Assembly (NCBI RefSeq): GCF_900095695.1
Contig: NZ_FMIQ01000064.1
Location: 35,837 to 99,836, forward strand
Reading direction: 5' to 3'
Length of the DNA stretch: 64,000 nucleotides
From: Hafnia alvei
GTDB taxonomy: Bacteria; Pseudomonadota; Gammaproteobacteria; Enterobacterales; Enterobacteriaceae
The notes below the pieces were generated by a model. The model had not been told where the DNA came from and did no database searches. It was given only the letters and a program-made list of their open reading frames with translations. Each line of letters starts with the position of its first letter. Position 1 is the stretch's first letter. The translations under genes were made by a program, and so were the position numbers. Shown in pieces: positions 19,169 through 27,484 of the stretch.

Positions 19169-20481
19169 TAAACACCGACTTTGAGCAGGCGCTAAAATCC
19201 ATTGAAAACATCAATCTGGCGCGTGTGGCCGGACGTTTGGTGCGAGTCAACGGCATTCTGCTGGAGTGCGTTGGCTGCCGCTTAGCGGTGGGGCAACTTT
19301 GCCGCGTAGAAAGCACTGAACATGAGTTGATGGATGCACAGGTTGTCGGCTTTGACCGCGATGTCACTTACCTGATGCCGTTCAAACACCCGGCCGGTTT
19401 AATTGCGGGCGCGCGCGTATTTCCAGCCGAAAAAGATGAAGGCGTGCTGATTGGCGATCAGTGGCTAGGCCGCGTGGTGAATGGATTAGGTGAACCGCTT
19501 GATGCCAAGGGCAAACTTGGCGGCGATACCTTATTACCTCAGCAAATTGCGCAAATTCACCCGCTGACGCGACGTCCGGTTGAAGAACCATTAGACGTTG
19601 GCGTGCGCGCTATTAATGGCCTGCTCACCATCGGTAAAGGGCAGCGTGTTGGTCTGATGGCCGGCAGCGGCGTGGGTAAAAGCGTGCTGCTTGGCATGAT
19701 CACCCGATATACCCAAGCAGAAGTCGTCGTGGTTGGATTAATCGGTGAGCGTGGCCGAGAAGTGAAAGAATTTATTGATAATTCGCTGGGCGCTGAAGGC
19801 ATGGCGAAGTCCGTGATCGTCGCGGCGCCGGCGGATGAATCGCCGCTGATGCGTATCAAAGCCACCGAGCTTTGCCACTCGATTGCCAGTTACTACCGCG
19901 ACAAAGGCAAAGACGTGCTCTTGCTGGTGGATTCACTCACCCGTTATGCGATGGCACAGCGTGAAATTGCGCTGTCATTGGGCGAGCCTCCGGCAACCAA
20001 AGGCTATCCGCCTTCGGCGTTTGGCATCATTCCCAAGCTGGTAGAAACCGCAGGCAACAGCACCGGTACAGGCACCATGACGGCAATTTATACGGTTCTG
20101 GCCGAAGGTGATGACCAGCAGGATCCGATAGTGGACTGCGCGCGAGCGGTGCTCGACGGGCATATCGTTTTGTCTCGCCATTTAGCAGAAGCGGGGCACT
20201 ATCCGGCAATTGATATTGGCCAGTCAATCAGCCGCTGTATGAGTCAGGTGACGCAACGCGATCACCAGCGTGCGGCACGTACCCTCAAACAGCTGTATGC
20301 CGAATATATGAGTATCAAACCGCTGATCCCTCTTGGTGGCTACGTCGCGGGAGCCGATCCCACGGCCGATCGCGCGGTAAAACTCTCCCCGGCGATCCAC
20401 AATTTCTTGCAGCAGGAAGTCTCAGACGCCGCGCTGCTTAACGGCACCATCAGCGATCTTTGCCTGCTGGCAAAGGCCTAA
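19165..20481 (+). CDS. fliI: FliI, flagellar export ATPase
   Basis: FliI is the F1-beta-like ATPase of the flagellar type III machine. It has 438 residues. The Walker A motif AGSGVGKS is at about 176-183 and Walker B is in KDVLLLVDSLTRYAMAQREIAL. The type III ATPase signature GEPPATKGYPPSAFG follows. It is coupled to fliH by an ATGA overlap and fliJ follows 16 bp later. Confidence 0.96.
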   Translation: MINTDFEQALKSIENINLARVAGRLVRVNGILLECVGCRLAVGQLCRVESTEHELMDAQVVGFDRDVTYLMPFKHPAGLIAGARVFPAEKDEGVLIGDQWLGRVVNGLGEPLDAKGKLGGDTLLPQQIAQIHPLTRRPVEEPLDVGVRAINGLLTIGKGQRVGLMAGSGVGKSVLLGMITRYTQAEVVVVGLIGERGREVKEFIDNSLGAEGMAKSVIVAAPADESPLMRIKATELCHSIASYYRDKGKDVLLLVDSLTRYAMAQREIALSLGEPPATKGYPPSAFGIIPKLVETAGNSTGTGTMTAIYTVLAEGDDQQDPIVDCARAVLDGHIVLSRHLAEAGHYPAIDIGQSISRCMSQVTQRDHQRAARTLKQLYAEYMSIKPLIPLGGYVAGADPTADRAVKLSPAIHNFLQQEVSDAALLNGTISDLCLLAKA

Positions 20482-20497
20482 CTCGATAGGTATTTCT

Positions 20498-20935
20498 ATG
20501 AGCAAGATGATTTCAACGCTGGAACAGCTGCGCCAACTACGTAACCGTGCGGTACAGGACATCAGCGGAAAGCTCTCCTCACAGAAGCAGCTTTGCCAGC
20601 GCTATGAACGCAACATCGCTGCGCTCACTGAGCTTTCGGCCGGAGTGCCACAGCTACAGGGAAGTTCGGCACTGCTGATGAACAACCAGTCTGGCTACAA
20701 GAAAAACATTCAGCGCGTAATCGAATGGCAAAGACAGGAACAGGCGCTGGCGGATATTCAGGCTAAGCAGCTACAGGCAGATTTAGTTCACGAAGCTCGC
20801 CGTGAAAAAAGCGTGGAGCTGGTACTCGAACAGCGCCGTGATTTTGTGGCGCGCGAACGTGAGCGACAGGCTCAAAAAGTGACTGATGCGATCTCGACCC
20901 AGTGCTGGTTGCGCCGTCAGGCCGCGACGCGTTAA
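20498..20935 (+). CDS. fliJ: FliJ, flagellar export coiled-coil protein
   Basis: FliJ is a small coiled-coil protein that activates the FliI ATPase and recycles chaperones. It has 145 residues, mostly heptad-like helix rich in Gln, Arg, Glu and Ala (for example EWQRQEQALADIQAKQLQAD). Sequence identity in this family is low, so position after fliI is a main support. The cargo block begins right behind it. Confidence 0.85.
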   Translation: MSKMISTLEQLRQLRNRAVQDISGKLSSQKQLCQRYERNIAALTELSAGVPQLQGSSALLMNNQSGYKKNIQRVIEWQRQEQALADIQAKQLQADLVHEARREKSVELVLEQRRDFVARERERQAQKVTDAISTQCWLRRQAATR

Positions 20936-20954
20936 TCAGATACGGTACATAAGT

Positions 20955-22409
20955 GTGAAAAATAAACTGAATAATAAAAAAAATACGTCGTCGAATTTGA
21001 TGAACCATTTGCTCCAACGCCAGGGAAATCATCGGATTGAAGGCGAACAACCTTTTGTGAGCGTGGTGTGTCCGAGCTACAACCGCCGCGAATTTTTGCC
21101 CTATTTACTCTATATCTATCAATATCAAGATTATCCAGCCGATCGTCGTGAGCTGATTATCATCGATGATTCGCCACACAGCAGCCAAGATCTGGTTGAT
21201 ATGCTGGTTGACCCTAGCACGGAGAACGTACGCTATATCCACAGCGAGCGTCGTCTGATGCTGGGTGAAAAACGCAACATGCTCAATGATCTGGCTAACG
21301 GTGAATATATCGTCTGTTTCGACGATGATGACTACTATTCGCCGCAAAAAATCTCTTATCAGGTGGATGAACTCCAGCGCAACAACGCGCTGTTTTCTGG
21401 TTCAGATCAGATCTACGTTTGGTACAGCCATCTCAATAAAATCTATCGCACTCACCCTTTTGGGCCGAACCATGCGCTCAACGGTACTTTTGCCTATCAC
21501 AAAAAATTTCTCAGAAAGCATCGCTATGAGCATGAGGCGATGCTGGCTGAAGAGCAGGGCTTTCTGAATAATTTTACCGCGCCGGTATTACAAATTGATC
21601 CCAAGCGCGCCATTTTGTGTGTATCGCACAGTGCGAATACCTATGACAAAGATTACATCATGTCGAGCTGTGAGCCGGTTGAGCTAACGCTGGAAGACTT
21701 TGTTCAAGATACCAATTTGCTGGCGCATTACCGCCGCCTAAGCCTGACACCTTCGACCCAGCCTGTTTATTGGGAGTGTTTTGAGAAAGTGGTGGTGCTA
21801 TTTGACCCCGCTAGTGAAGCCGATTTGCCCGATCGTTGTCAGGCGCTGATGGCGTTTGGTATCCCCTCTGAACGGCTGATTTGTGTGCCTAAACGAGCGG
21901 AATCAACGCGAGAGATTTCGCAGCTCACCACGCATTGCCACGTACTGGAGCAGGCGCAGCAGCAGGGATGGCGCAACGTATTGATTTTGGACGCCGACAT
22001 TCAGTTCGTGAAAAAAGAGAATACGGTTGCCAACGTCAACGGTTTGCTCCAAGCCTTACGCAACATCGAATGGAACGTGGTGCTGTTGGGGGCGAAGCAT
22101 TTTGAGATGCACCTGATGGAAAGCCTGCCGTCTGTTGGCCGAGTTTATGACGCACTTTGCGGCTGCGCGTATGCCGTCAATAGCAACTATTTCAATACAT
22201 TACTGACCCACTACCGTGAATGTTTAACCTCGTTGCAAGCGGGTGCTGAACCCAAAGCCGCACGCATGGATATGCGCTGGAAAGAGCTGATGCAACAACA
22301 TTGCTGGCTGGCATTTCACCCCAGCTTTGCTTACCTGAACCGTGATTGGGATTACTTGCAGGATAAAGAAATTGACTGCACTCACTGGTTCTTTAGAAAA
22401 CCTAAGTAA
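20955..22409 (+). CDS. two-domain glycosyltransferase (GT2 plus GT25-like), flagellar cargo
   Basis: This protein probably transfers sugars, likely to flagellin given its place in the flagellar locus. From the GTG at 20955 it has 484 residues; ATG 21000 (469 residues) is also possible, and neither has a good ribosome site. The N-terminal half is a GT-A family 2 domain: FVSVVCPSYNRREFLPYLL, then ELIIIDDSP and the metal-binding run CFDDDDYYSP near residue 125. The C-terminal ~180 residues resemble GT25-type enzymes: WRNVLILDADIQF, WNVVLLGAKHFE and a CGCAYAVNSNYF segment. The usual LEDD is replaced by LDAD. Donor and acceptor are unknown. Confidence 0.75.
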   Translation: MKNKLNNKKNTSSNLMNHLLQRQGNHRIEGEQPFVSVVCPSYNRREFLPYLLYIYQYQDYPADRRELIIIDDSPHSSQDLVDMLVDPSTENVRYIHSERRLMLGEKRNMLNDLANGEYIVCFDDDDYYSPQKISYQVDELQRNNALFSGSDQIYVWYSHLNKIYRTHPFGPNHALNGTFAYHKKFLRKHRYEHEAMLAEEQGFLNNFTAPVLQIDPKRAILCVSHSANTYDKDYIMSSCEPVELTLEDFVQDTNLLAHYRRLSLTPSTQPVYWECFEKVVVLFDPASEADLPDRCQALMAFGIPSERLICVPKRAESTREISQLTTHCHVLEQAQQQGWRNVLILDADIQFVKKENTVANVNGLLQALRNIEWNVVLLGAKHFEMHLMESLPSVGRVYDALCGCAYAVNSNYFNTLLTHYRECLTSLQAGAEPKAARMDMRWKELMQQHCWLAFHPSFAYLNRDWDYLQDKEIDCTHWFFRKPK

Positions 22410-22448
22410 AGAGCTGCGTGCAAAGGCGTTGTTCTGGAGAAGATTGAA

Positions 22449-23393
22449 ATGCAACTGATTGAAAGTTATCAGCCTGAATATGTGGCTCGTTTTGCGGCGC
22501 TTCAGGAGACGTGCGTCTGCCCTAAGTGTAAAACCGAGCAGGGCGAATACCCGCGTGTCACTCAACGCTTCAAGAATCAAGAGCGCGAAAGCCTGATGCT
22601 GGGCTGTGAGAGCGCGGTGCGCGAGACATTGCTCAACCCTGAGGCTTTTGTGTTACATCCAGTTCAAACACAGGCTATGGCGGAAGACGCTCTCAGCCCG
22701 TGGCTAGAGCAGGTGAATCAGCAGTGCATCAATTTAACCATTCAGCGCGCCATGAACCTAGAGTGCAGCCTGTATGCCATCGGCGTGCTGTTGAGCAAAG
22801 CGCAAACTTTGTCAGAGCAAGGCGATGAATCCTGCTCGCAGATAGCTTCAATGGGTGAACAGCTGATGTTGTTGGCCGATCAAGGCGTGCTACAACAGCA
22901 ACTGGGTATGTTACCGCCGATTGTGGATAGCCGACTGGAAGCGCTGCAAGGCATGGGCGCGCTACGCCTGAATCTGAATCTGCCTTTGGCGCAAAAAATG
23001 CCGATGATGCTGAAGCTCAGCGAGCTAAGCATTATGCAGCCAGCACGTTTAGCGGAACGCTTGCAGGAGCTGGAGGCTGCTTGGCAGACGCAAACTCTCT
23101 TTACCGAACAGCCACATATTTTGCGCAATGCGTTGCTGTACAGCCTATATCACCACGTATTCCCTGGTATTGATGCTAAGAACTATGGCGAGTCATTCTT
23201 GGTTCTCGCGCGTCATTTCTTCCGCCTGAAAATGCTGTGCGCGATGTGGTTAACCGATAACGAACAGCTAACCGAAGAAAACGTGGTGACGCTGTTTAGC
23301 GCGTATTTTGCCTGGCAGTCCACGGAAACGGTGCCGTTCAATGCCGATCACACCGCGGATTACAGTTTGCTGACGGGGTTGGCGCTGATTTAG
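22449..23393 (+). CDS. short FliB-like protein (flagellin lysine-N-methylase family)
   Basis: FliB methylates lysines on flagellin. This 314-residue protein aligns with the family from YQPEYVARF at its start, then YPRVTQRF (residues 34-41) and SLMLGCESAVRETLLNPEA, and continues into the helical C-terminal half. It seems to lack the 80-90 residues that normally lie between the first two blocks and hold the CxxxCC-type cluster; only C22, C24 and C27 (CVCPKC) remain. AGAAG lies close upstream of the ATG. It follows the glycosyltransferase in the position of the variable lafV-type gene of Flag-2 loci. Activity as a methylase is uncertain. Confidence 0.65.
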   Translation: MQLIESYQPEYVARFAALQETCVCPKCKTEQGEYPRVTQRFKNQERESLMLGCESAVRETLLNPEAFVLHPVQTQAMAEDALSPWLEQVNQQCINLTIQRAMNLECSLYAIGVLLSKAQTLSEQGDESCSQIASMGEQLMLLADQGVLQQQLGMLPPIVDSRLEALQGMGALRLNLNLPLAQKMPMMLKLSELSIMQPARLAERLQELEAAWQTQTLFTEQPHILRNALLYSLYHHVFPGIDAKNYGESFLVLARHFFRLKMLCAMWLTDNEQLTEENVVTLFSAYFAWQSTETVPFNADHTADYSLLTGLALI

Positions 23394-23412
23394 CTGAGAT
23401 ATGAATTAACGT

Positions 23413-24534
23413 ATGACCATTAATGTAGATTTTTTATTTCAGTGGGCTCCTGGCTGGACAAACTATGAGTCAGTGATCGCTGTTCTTCAGAGTGATAAGC
23501 GATTTTGTTGTCGTTTAATCTTATTACCGTTCCACCATAGTGGAGTGTTAGATCATGAGAACAGAGAAGCTAGAGAGTTTTTAGAGCAGCGCGAAATTGA
23601 TTATATTTGGCATGAGGACTACGATTTTGCTAACAAAAGGCCAGATTTGGTCTTTATACAAAATCCCTATGACTTCACACGACCAGAGCGTTTTTCTTGT
23701 CTTGAGCTCAAACGAGAAAATATAAAATTTGCCTATATTCCCTATGGTCTCGATGTTGGTGATGGCGAGCAGAATCTCTCATACCAATACAATATGGATT
23801 GCCATAATCTAGCGAGTTGGATATTTGTAAGGTCGTCCCAGCATAAGCATTTCTTTAAAAAGTATTGCGCGGCGGGTAACAAAAAAGTTCATGTTACTGG
23901 GCATCCGAAATTTGATGCTTACCGAAAATATCAGAATGTGAATGTAGAGAGAAAAACGCCTCATACTCCGGTTCTACTTTGGACTCCTCATTTTTATGAA
24001 GAGGGGCGCAAAGGGTGGTCAACGTTCAAGGTTTATTGTATGGCTATGCTATTTATGGCCATTAATTATCCGATAAAACTTATTATCAGGCCACATCCTC
24101 TATTTATGGGGAGACTTAGGCTTTGTAATGGTGAGGTAGTTGAAATGTTCAAAAACCTCATTAGCTACGCTAAGACGTACGAAAATATAACTTTTGATAT
24201 GAATCCATCGTATCAGGATTCATTTCTTAACGCTGATGCGCTGCTTGCTGATGCAGGTTCATTCTTGCTTGAATTCTTGCCGTCAAAAAAACCGATACTC
24301 TATCTCACTCATTCTGAGTGTCGGGGATTAAATGAAAGCGCAAAGTTTATCCATGAAAGCCATTATGTGGCTAGCGACGAGCAGGATATTGATGATTTTG
24401 TGAAAATGCTGCTAGCTAATGATGATCCTAAATATGATTTGCGTATGCAGGCTTTGAAAGAAAATATCTTTATTCCAGAGAAAAGCGTCGGGGATGAAAT
24501 ACGCAAGGTTTTATTAAGTCAGGTGAGAAAATGA
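23413..24534 (+). CDS. TagF-like CDP-polyol phosphotransferase
   Basis: The 373-residue protein resembles the catalytic domain of CDP-glycerol glycerophosphotransferases (TagB/TagF), which transfer polyol phosphate from a CDP donor. Visible family blocks are VTGHPKFDAYRK, VLLWTPHFYEEGRKG, LIIRPHPLF (the HP active-site His) and ADALLADAGSFLLEFLPSKKPILYL. There is no signal peptide or strong membrane helix. It is AT-richer than the flagellar genes around it and has no clear ribosome site. Its stop overlaps the next gene by four bases. It may place a phosphodiester-linked group on a flagellin glycan; the substrate is unknown. Confidence 0.7.
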   Translation: MTINVDFLFQWAPGWTNYESVIAVLQSDKRFCCRLILLPFHHSGVLDHENREAREFLEQREIDYIWHEDYDFANKRPDLVFIQNPYDFTRPERFSCLELKRENIKFAYIPYGLDVGDGEQNLSYQYNMDCHNLASWIFVRSSQHKHFFKKYCAAGNKKVHVTGHPKFDAYRKYQNVNVERKTPHTPVLLWTPHFYEEGRKGWSTFKVYCMAMLFMAINYPIKLIIRPHPLFMGRLRLCNGEVVEMFKNLISYAKTYENITFDMNPSYQDSFLNADALLADAGSFLLEFLPSKKPILYLTHSECRGLNESAKFIHESHYVASDEQDIDDFVKMLLANDDPKYDLRMQALKENIFIPEKSVGDEIRKVLLSQVRK

Positions 24535-25268
24535 CTACATCAAGAATTTATGGCGATCGGCAGATTGAGTTAGATAGCCAAAGTATTTATCAGTTTTTTG
24601 AAGGTCGAGCAGAAGAAAAAGATAAGCTGAAAATGACAATGTACCAGCCTCATGACATCTCTTCTGCCCGAGATTTACATGAGAAAAATGTCATTTTACC
24701 TAAACTACGCCTTTCCAATGATGCCAAGGTTCTCGACGTGGGCTGCGGTAATGGTCGTTGGTATGATTCACTGTCAAATTATGGTGTCAGTTATGTTGGA
24801 GTAGATTTTTCTCCCTCATTGATTGCAATCGCCAATGATACCTACGCTGCGGATGAAAATTGCACATTTATCACGCTTAAAGCTGATGATGTTTCATCTC
24901 ATTTAATGATTAATGGTGATTTTTTTAGCCACGCTATCGTTTCTGGTGTCATGATTTATTTGAGCGATCTTGAAATAACCAGAATGCTTAAAGGCATTGC
25001 GAGTTGTACTACCCGGGGTAGCCTAATTTATATTAGAGAGCCTGTGGGTATCGAACGTAGATTGACACTAAATAAACATTGGTCGGATGAGCTTAACTCT
25101 CATTACAGTGCGATATATCGCACTAAGCAGGAGTTAATAGACTGTGTTTGCCATCAAGATGAAAGCTCACTGTCGATTAAATTGATAGATTCAGGGTTAA
25201 TGTATGACTCTACATTAAATAACCGTAGTGATACCCAACAGATGTTTTTCATTTTTGAATGCCTATGA
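24531..25268 (+). CDS. class I SAM-dependent methyltransferase, flagellar cargo
   Basis: This 245-residue protein has the SAM-binding motif VLDVGCGNGRWYDSL at about residues 67-81, followed by VSYVGVDFSPSLIAIA (acidic residue for the ribose) and a motif around FSHAIVSGVMIYLSD. The start overlaps the preceding stop (ATGA). What it methylates cannot be read from the sequence: a sugar, an amine or a phosphate ester are all possible. Its genes on both sides point to modification of an activated small molecule or glycan rather than RNA. Confidence 0.75.
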   Translation: MTTSRIYGDRQIELDSQSIYQFFEGRAEEKDKLKMTMYQPHDISSARDLHEKNVILPKLRLSNDAKVLDVGCGNGRWYDSLSNYGVSYVGVDFSPSLIAIANDTYAADENCTFITLKADDVSSHLMINGDFFSHAIVSGVMIYLSDLEITRMLKGIASCTTRGSLIYIREPVGIERRLTLNKHWSDELNSHYSAIYRTKQELIDCVCHQDESSLSIKLIDSGLMYDSTLNNRSDTQQMFFIFECL

Positions 25269-25870
25269 ATACACTATTTTGTTTTGATCTGGATGGGACA
25301 CTCACGCGCAGAGAGCTGCTTCCGCTGATTGCTGCGGAAGTGGGTTTAGAGCACGAGTTTGACGTGTTGACTAAGTTGACTATTGACGGTGTGATTAGTT
25401 TTGAAGAGTCTTTGCGTTTACGCTTTGCAATCCTAAAAACAATTTCGATAGACAAAGTACAGAACGTTATTGCAGAAGCAGAGTTATTCAAAAATTTAAT
25501 CAGCTTCATAAAAGAACGAAAAGACTCATGCTATGTAATAACTGGAAACCTCGATGTTTGGATTCGTCCTCTGATGGAGTCGATTGGCTGTAATTATTTA
25601 TGTTCAAAAACAAATTCAGAGGGAGATAAACTCATATCCCTCGATTACATCATGCATAAAGGCCAAGCTATATCAAAATTACGCCAGTTATTTCCCAATC
25701 GAGTGGTCGTCGCTATTGGCGATGGAAATAACGACTATGAGATGTTCGAAGCGGCAGATAAGTCTATTTCTGTTGGACTAACGCATAACCCTAGTCCGAA
25801 CCTTATCGCTGTTTCTGATTATATTGTTTATCATGAGGATTCACTATGTCGACTATTAAACACGCTGTAA
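25265..25870 (+). CDS. HAD-family phosphatase (phosphoserine-phosphatase-like), flagellar cargo
   Basis: The protein belongs to the HAD IB group. Motif I is FDLDGTLT at residues 6-13, motif II is the VITGN region, and motif III/IV is AIGDGNNDYEMFEAA. It should remove phosphate from a small metabolite. I start it at ATG 25265, which forms an ATGA overlap with the methyltransferase stop (201 residues); ATG 25259 would add two residues. It overlaps the next gene by 25 bp. The phosphatase may supply or trim the alcohol that the neighbouring nucleotidyltransferase activates. Confidence 0.75.
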   Translation: MNTLFCFDLDGTLTRRELLPLIAAEVGLEHEFDVLTKLTIDGVISFEESLRLRFAILKTISIDKVQNVIAEAELFKNLISFIKERKDSCYVITGNLDVWIRPLMESIGCNYLCSKTNSEGDKLISLDYIMHKGQAISKLRQLFPNRVVVAIGDGNNDYEMFEAADKSISVGLTHNPSPNLIAVSDYIVYHEDSLCRLLNTL

Positions 25871-26511
25871 TTGCGGCTGCTGGGTTGGGCAGTCGCCTTG
25901 GAATGGGGTGTCCAAAATGCCTAATAAAAATCAACGGAACGCCTTTAATTGCCTATCTTCTCAAGCTATTAGAGGATGTTGAAGATGTAAGAATTGTGGT
26001 TGGCTATCAAGAGCAAGAAGTGATGGAGTGTGTTTTACGCTATCGCAAAGATATTACTTTTGTTAGAAATCCAAACTATCGTACAACATCTACATTAACG
26101 AGTTATTTTATGGGGGCTGAAGGGATATCTGAGCGTTGCATGTTTATGGATGCTGATATTATCTTCCAACCTGAGTCATTTATAGGCTTCAAACAGTTTT
26201 GCGCAGAAAATAATAGGCAGGATATTATCGGCGTGACAGCAGCCAAAACGCGTGATGCTGTTTATGTTTCGCTAGATAATGAAAAGGTATCATCGTTTTC
26301 AAGAGAAAATATCACTGAGTTTGAGTGGGCAAATCTTTGCTACATTTCTTCGAGCCTGCTCACGAAACAGGGGGATTCTGTTTTCCAACAGCTATCTCAG
26401 TATTTGCCCTTAATGAGCTATCAGATAAAATCGTATGAAATTGATACTAAATGCGATTTATTAACGGCGACTGAGTCTCAGGTTGCTGAGGATGTTTACT
26501 ACTGTATGTAG
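25846..26511 (+). CDS. LicC-like nucleotidyltransferase, flagellar cargo
   Basis: The 221-residue protein has a nucleotidyltransferase fold. The nucleotide loop AAGLGSRLGMGCPKCLI is at residues 11-27, then VVGYQEQEV, the block NPNYRTTSTLTSYF and the metal-binding FMDADIIF (D102, D104). This pattern resembles CTP:phosphocholine and related cytidylyltransferases (LicC, PntC type) more than MobA. It probably makes the CDP-activated donor for the TagF-like enzyme upstream. A GAGGA ribosome site lies 6 bases before the ATG. It is the last cargo gene, ending at a hairpin facing flgN. Confidence 0.72.
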   Translation: MSTIKHAVIAAAGLGSRLGMGCPKCLIKINGTPLIAYLLKLLEDVEDVRIVVGYQEQEVMECVLRYRKDITFVRNPNYRTTSTLTSYFMGAEGISERCMFMDADIIFQPESFIGFKQFCAENNRQDIIGVTAAKTRDAVYVSLDNEKVSSFSRENITEFEWANLCYISSSLLTKQGDSVFQQLSQYLPLMSYQIKSYEIDTKCDLLTATESQVAEDVYYCM

Positions 26512-26523
26512 TGTATTCGAAAA

Positions 26524-26584
26524 TAAACCGCCTTATATCGATTACCTTGTATTGATTAGCATGTATCGATTAAAAGACGGTTTA
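26524..26584. terminator. long hairpin between convergent cargo and flgN genes
   Basis: TAAACCG (26524-26530) pairs with CGGTTTA (26578-26584), and inner ATCGAT repeats can extend the stem. It separates the convergent cargo and flgNMA transcripts and could terminate from both sides. T tracts are weak. Confidence 0.45.
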
Positions 26585-26598
26585 CTCATGCAAAAAAC

Positions 26599-27036
26599 TC
26601 ACCCTTCCTGATACAAATAAGCTTCCGGCTGGGCGGCATTAATCAGGTTATTCACAATATCCTGCTGCATGTGCAGCATCACGCCGTTGCGCTCATTGAT
26701 TTCTTTACAGCGTTTGGCCTGTTGCTCAAGATCAGCCCACAGTGCGTTGACCTTAGGCTGATGCTGTTCGGGCAGGCGAGCAAAAAGATCGGTGATGCCT
26801 TTACGTCCTCCGGCAACGCCCAGAGACTGTAAAATGTCATGCCGTTTTTGCGCGCTTTCTGTCAGGCGCTGGTAGTTTTCGACCAGCTCATGGTTGAGCG
26901 TGCTGAGATCGTCGGCGTTGCGCGCAATAATGTAGGCGCGCTGCTTTTCGAGTTGGCCGATAAGCTCAATATAGATCTTTCGGTCACTGACGATATCTTG
27001 AACTAGCGTATTAACCTTTTGCGCAGGCGTAGTCAT
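26599..27036 (-). CDS. flgN: FlgN, chaperone for FlgK and FlgL
   Basis: FlgN is the cytosolic export chaperone of the hook-filament junction proteins. The 145-residue protein is helical, with the family core LIGQLEKQRAYIIARNADDLSTLNHE followed by LLQSLG-like KRHDILQSLGV and the C-terminal region QQDIVNNLINAAQPEAYLYQ. It lies 9 bp downstream of flgM, in the flgA-flgM-flgN order on the minus strand. Confidence 0.88.
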   Translation of the reverse strand: MTTPAQKVNTLVQDIVSDRKIYIELIGQLEKQRAYIIARNADDLSTLNHELVENYQRLTESAQKRHDILQSLGVAGGRKGITDLFARLPEQHQPKVNALWADLEQQAKRCKEINERNGVMLHMQQDIVNNLINAAQPEAYLYQEG

Positions 27037-27045
27037 ATTCCCTTT

Positions 27046-27318
27046 CTATCCTTTGTAATATTTCTCTATGGCGAGCGTGAGTTCGTCCAGATTGATGTCA
27101 ATTTTTCCGGCGCTGATGGCGTCTTTCATCGCGTTAACGCGATCCATATCGACTTCCGGCATAGCCGCAAGTTGCCCCTGCGCTTCACCCAGCACGGGAT
27201 CAACCGATGTGGTGGCCTGAGTACGTAAGGTGGTCGCAGACTCTGCATTGGCACTCTTGGTGTTTGCAGTATTGTTGACGGCCTGAGTCAGGTTGTACTG
27301 GGTTGGCGTTACTTTCAT
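27046..27318 (-). CDS. flgM: FlgM, anti-sigma-28 factor
   Basis: FlgM binds the flagellar sigma factor (LafS/FliA, 46493) and is exported when the hook is complete, freeing sigma for flagellin genes. The 90-residue protein has a disordered Ser/Thr/Ala-rich N-terminus and the family C-terminus VDMDRVNAMKDAISAGKIDINLDELTLAIEKYY. A 166-bp gap separates it from flgA and holds a motif shared with the flagellin promoters, so it likely has its own class-3-type promoter. Confidence 0.92.
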   Translation of the reverse strand: MKVTPTQYNLTQAVNNTANTKSANAESATTLRTQATTSVDPVLGEAQGQLAAMPEVDMDRVNAMKDAISAGKIDINLDELTLAIEKYYKG

Positions 27319-27443
27319 TGCATCTCTCCGAAACGGGTATCCCGTTGGTCATTTTCTGTCTGGCTGCGCAAGGTTAACCACTCGTTTTATCGATTTAGAG
27401 TATCGACTAGAGGCGGAAGTCTTCCTTCCATACCCAACTATAG

Positions 27444-27467
27444 CGACCAGCCAACAGCAAAACTTAA
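27444..27467 (-). promoter_or_regulatory. putative LafS (sigma-28-type) promoter of flgM
   Basis: On the minus strand TTAA and GTCG are separated by exactly 16 bases. The same TTAA-N16-GTCG arrangement precedes both flagellin genes. It lies 126 bp upstream of the flgM start. Known sigma-28 promoters have a TAAA-N15-GCCGATAA pattern, so this would be a lateral-system variant. Confidence 0.45.
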
Positions 27468-27484
27468 TTATCCACGCAAAAACT

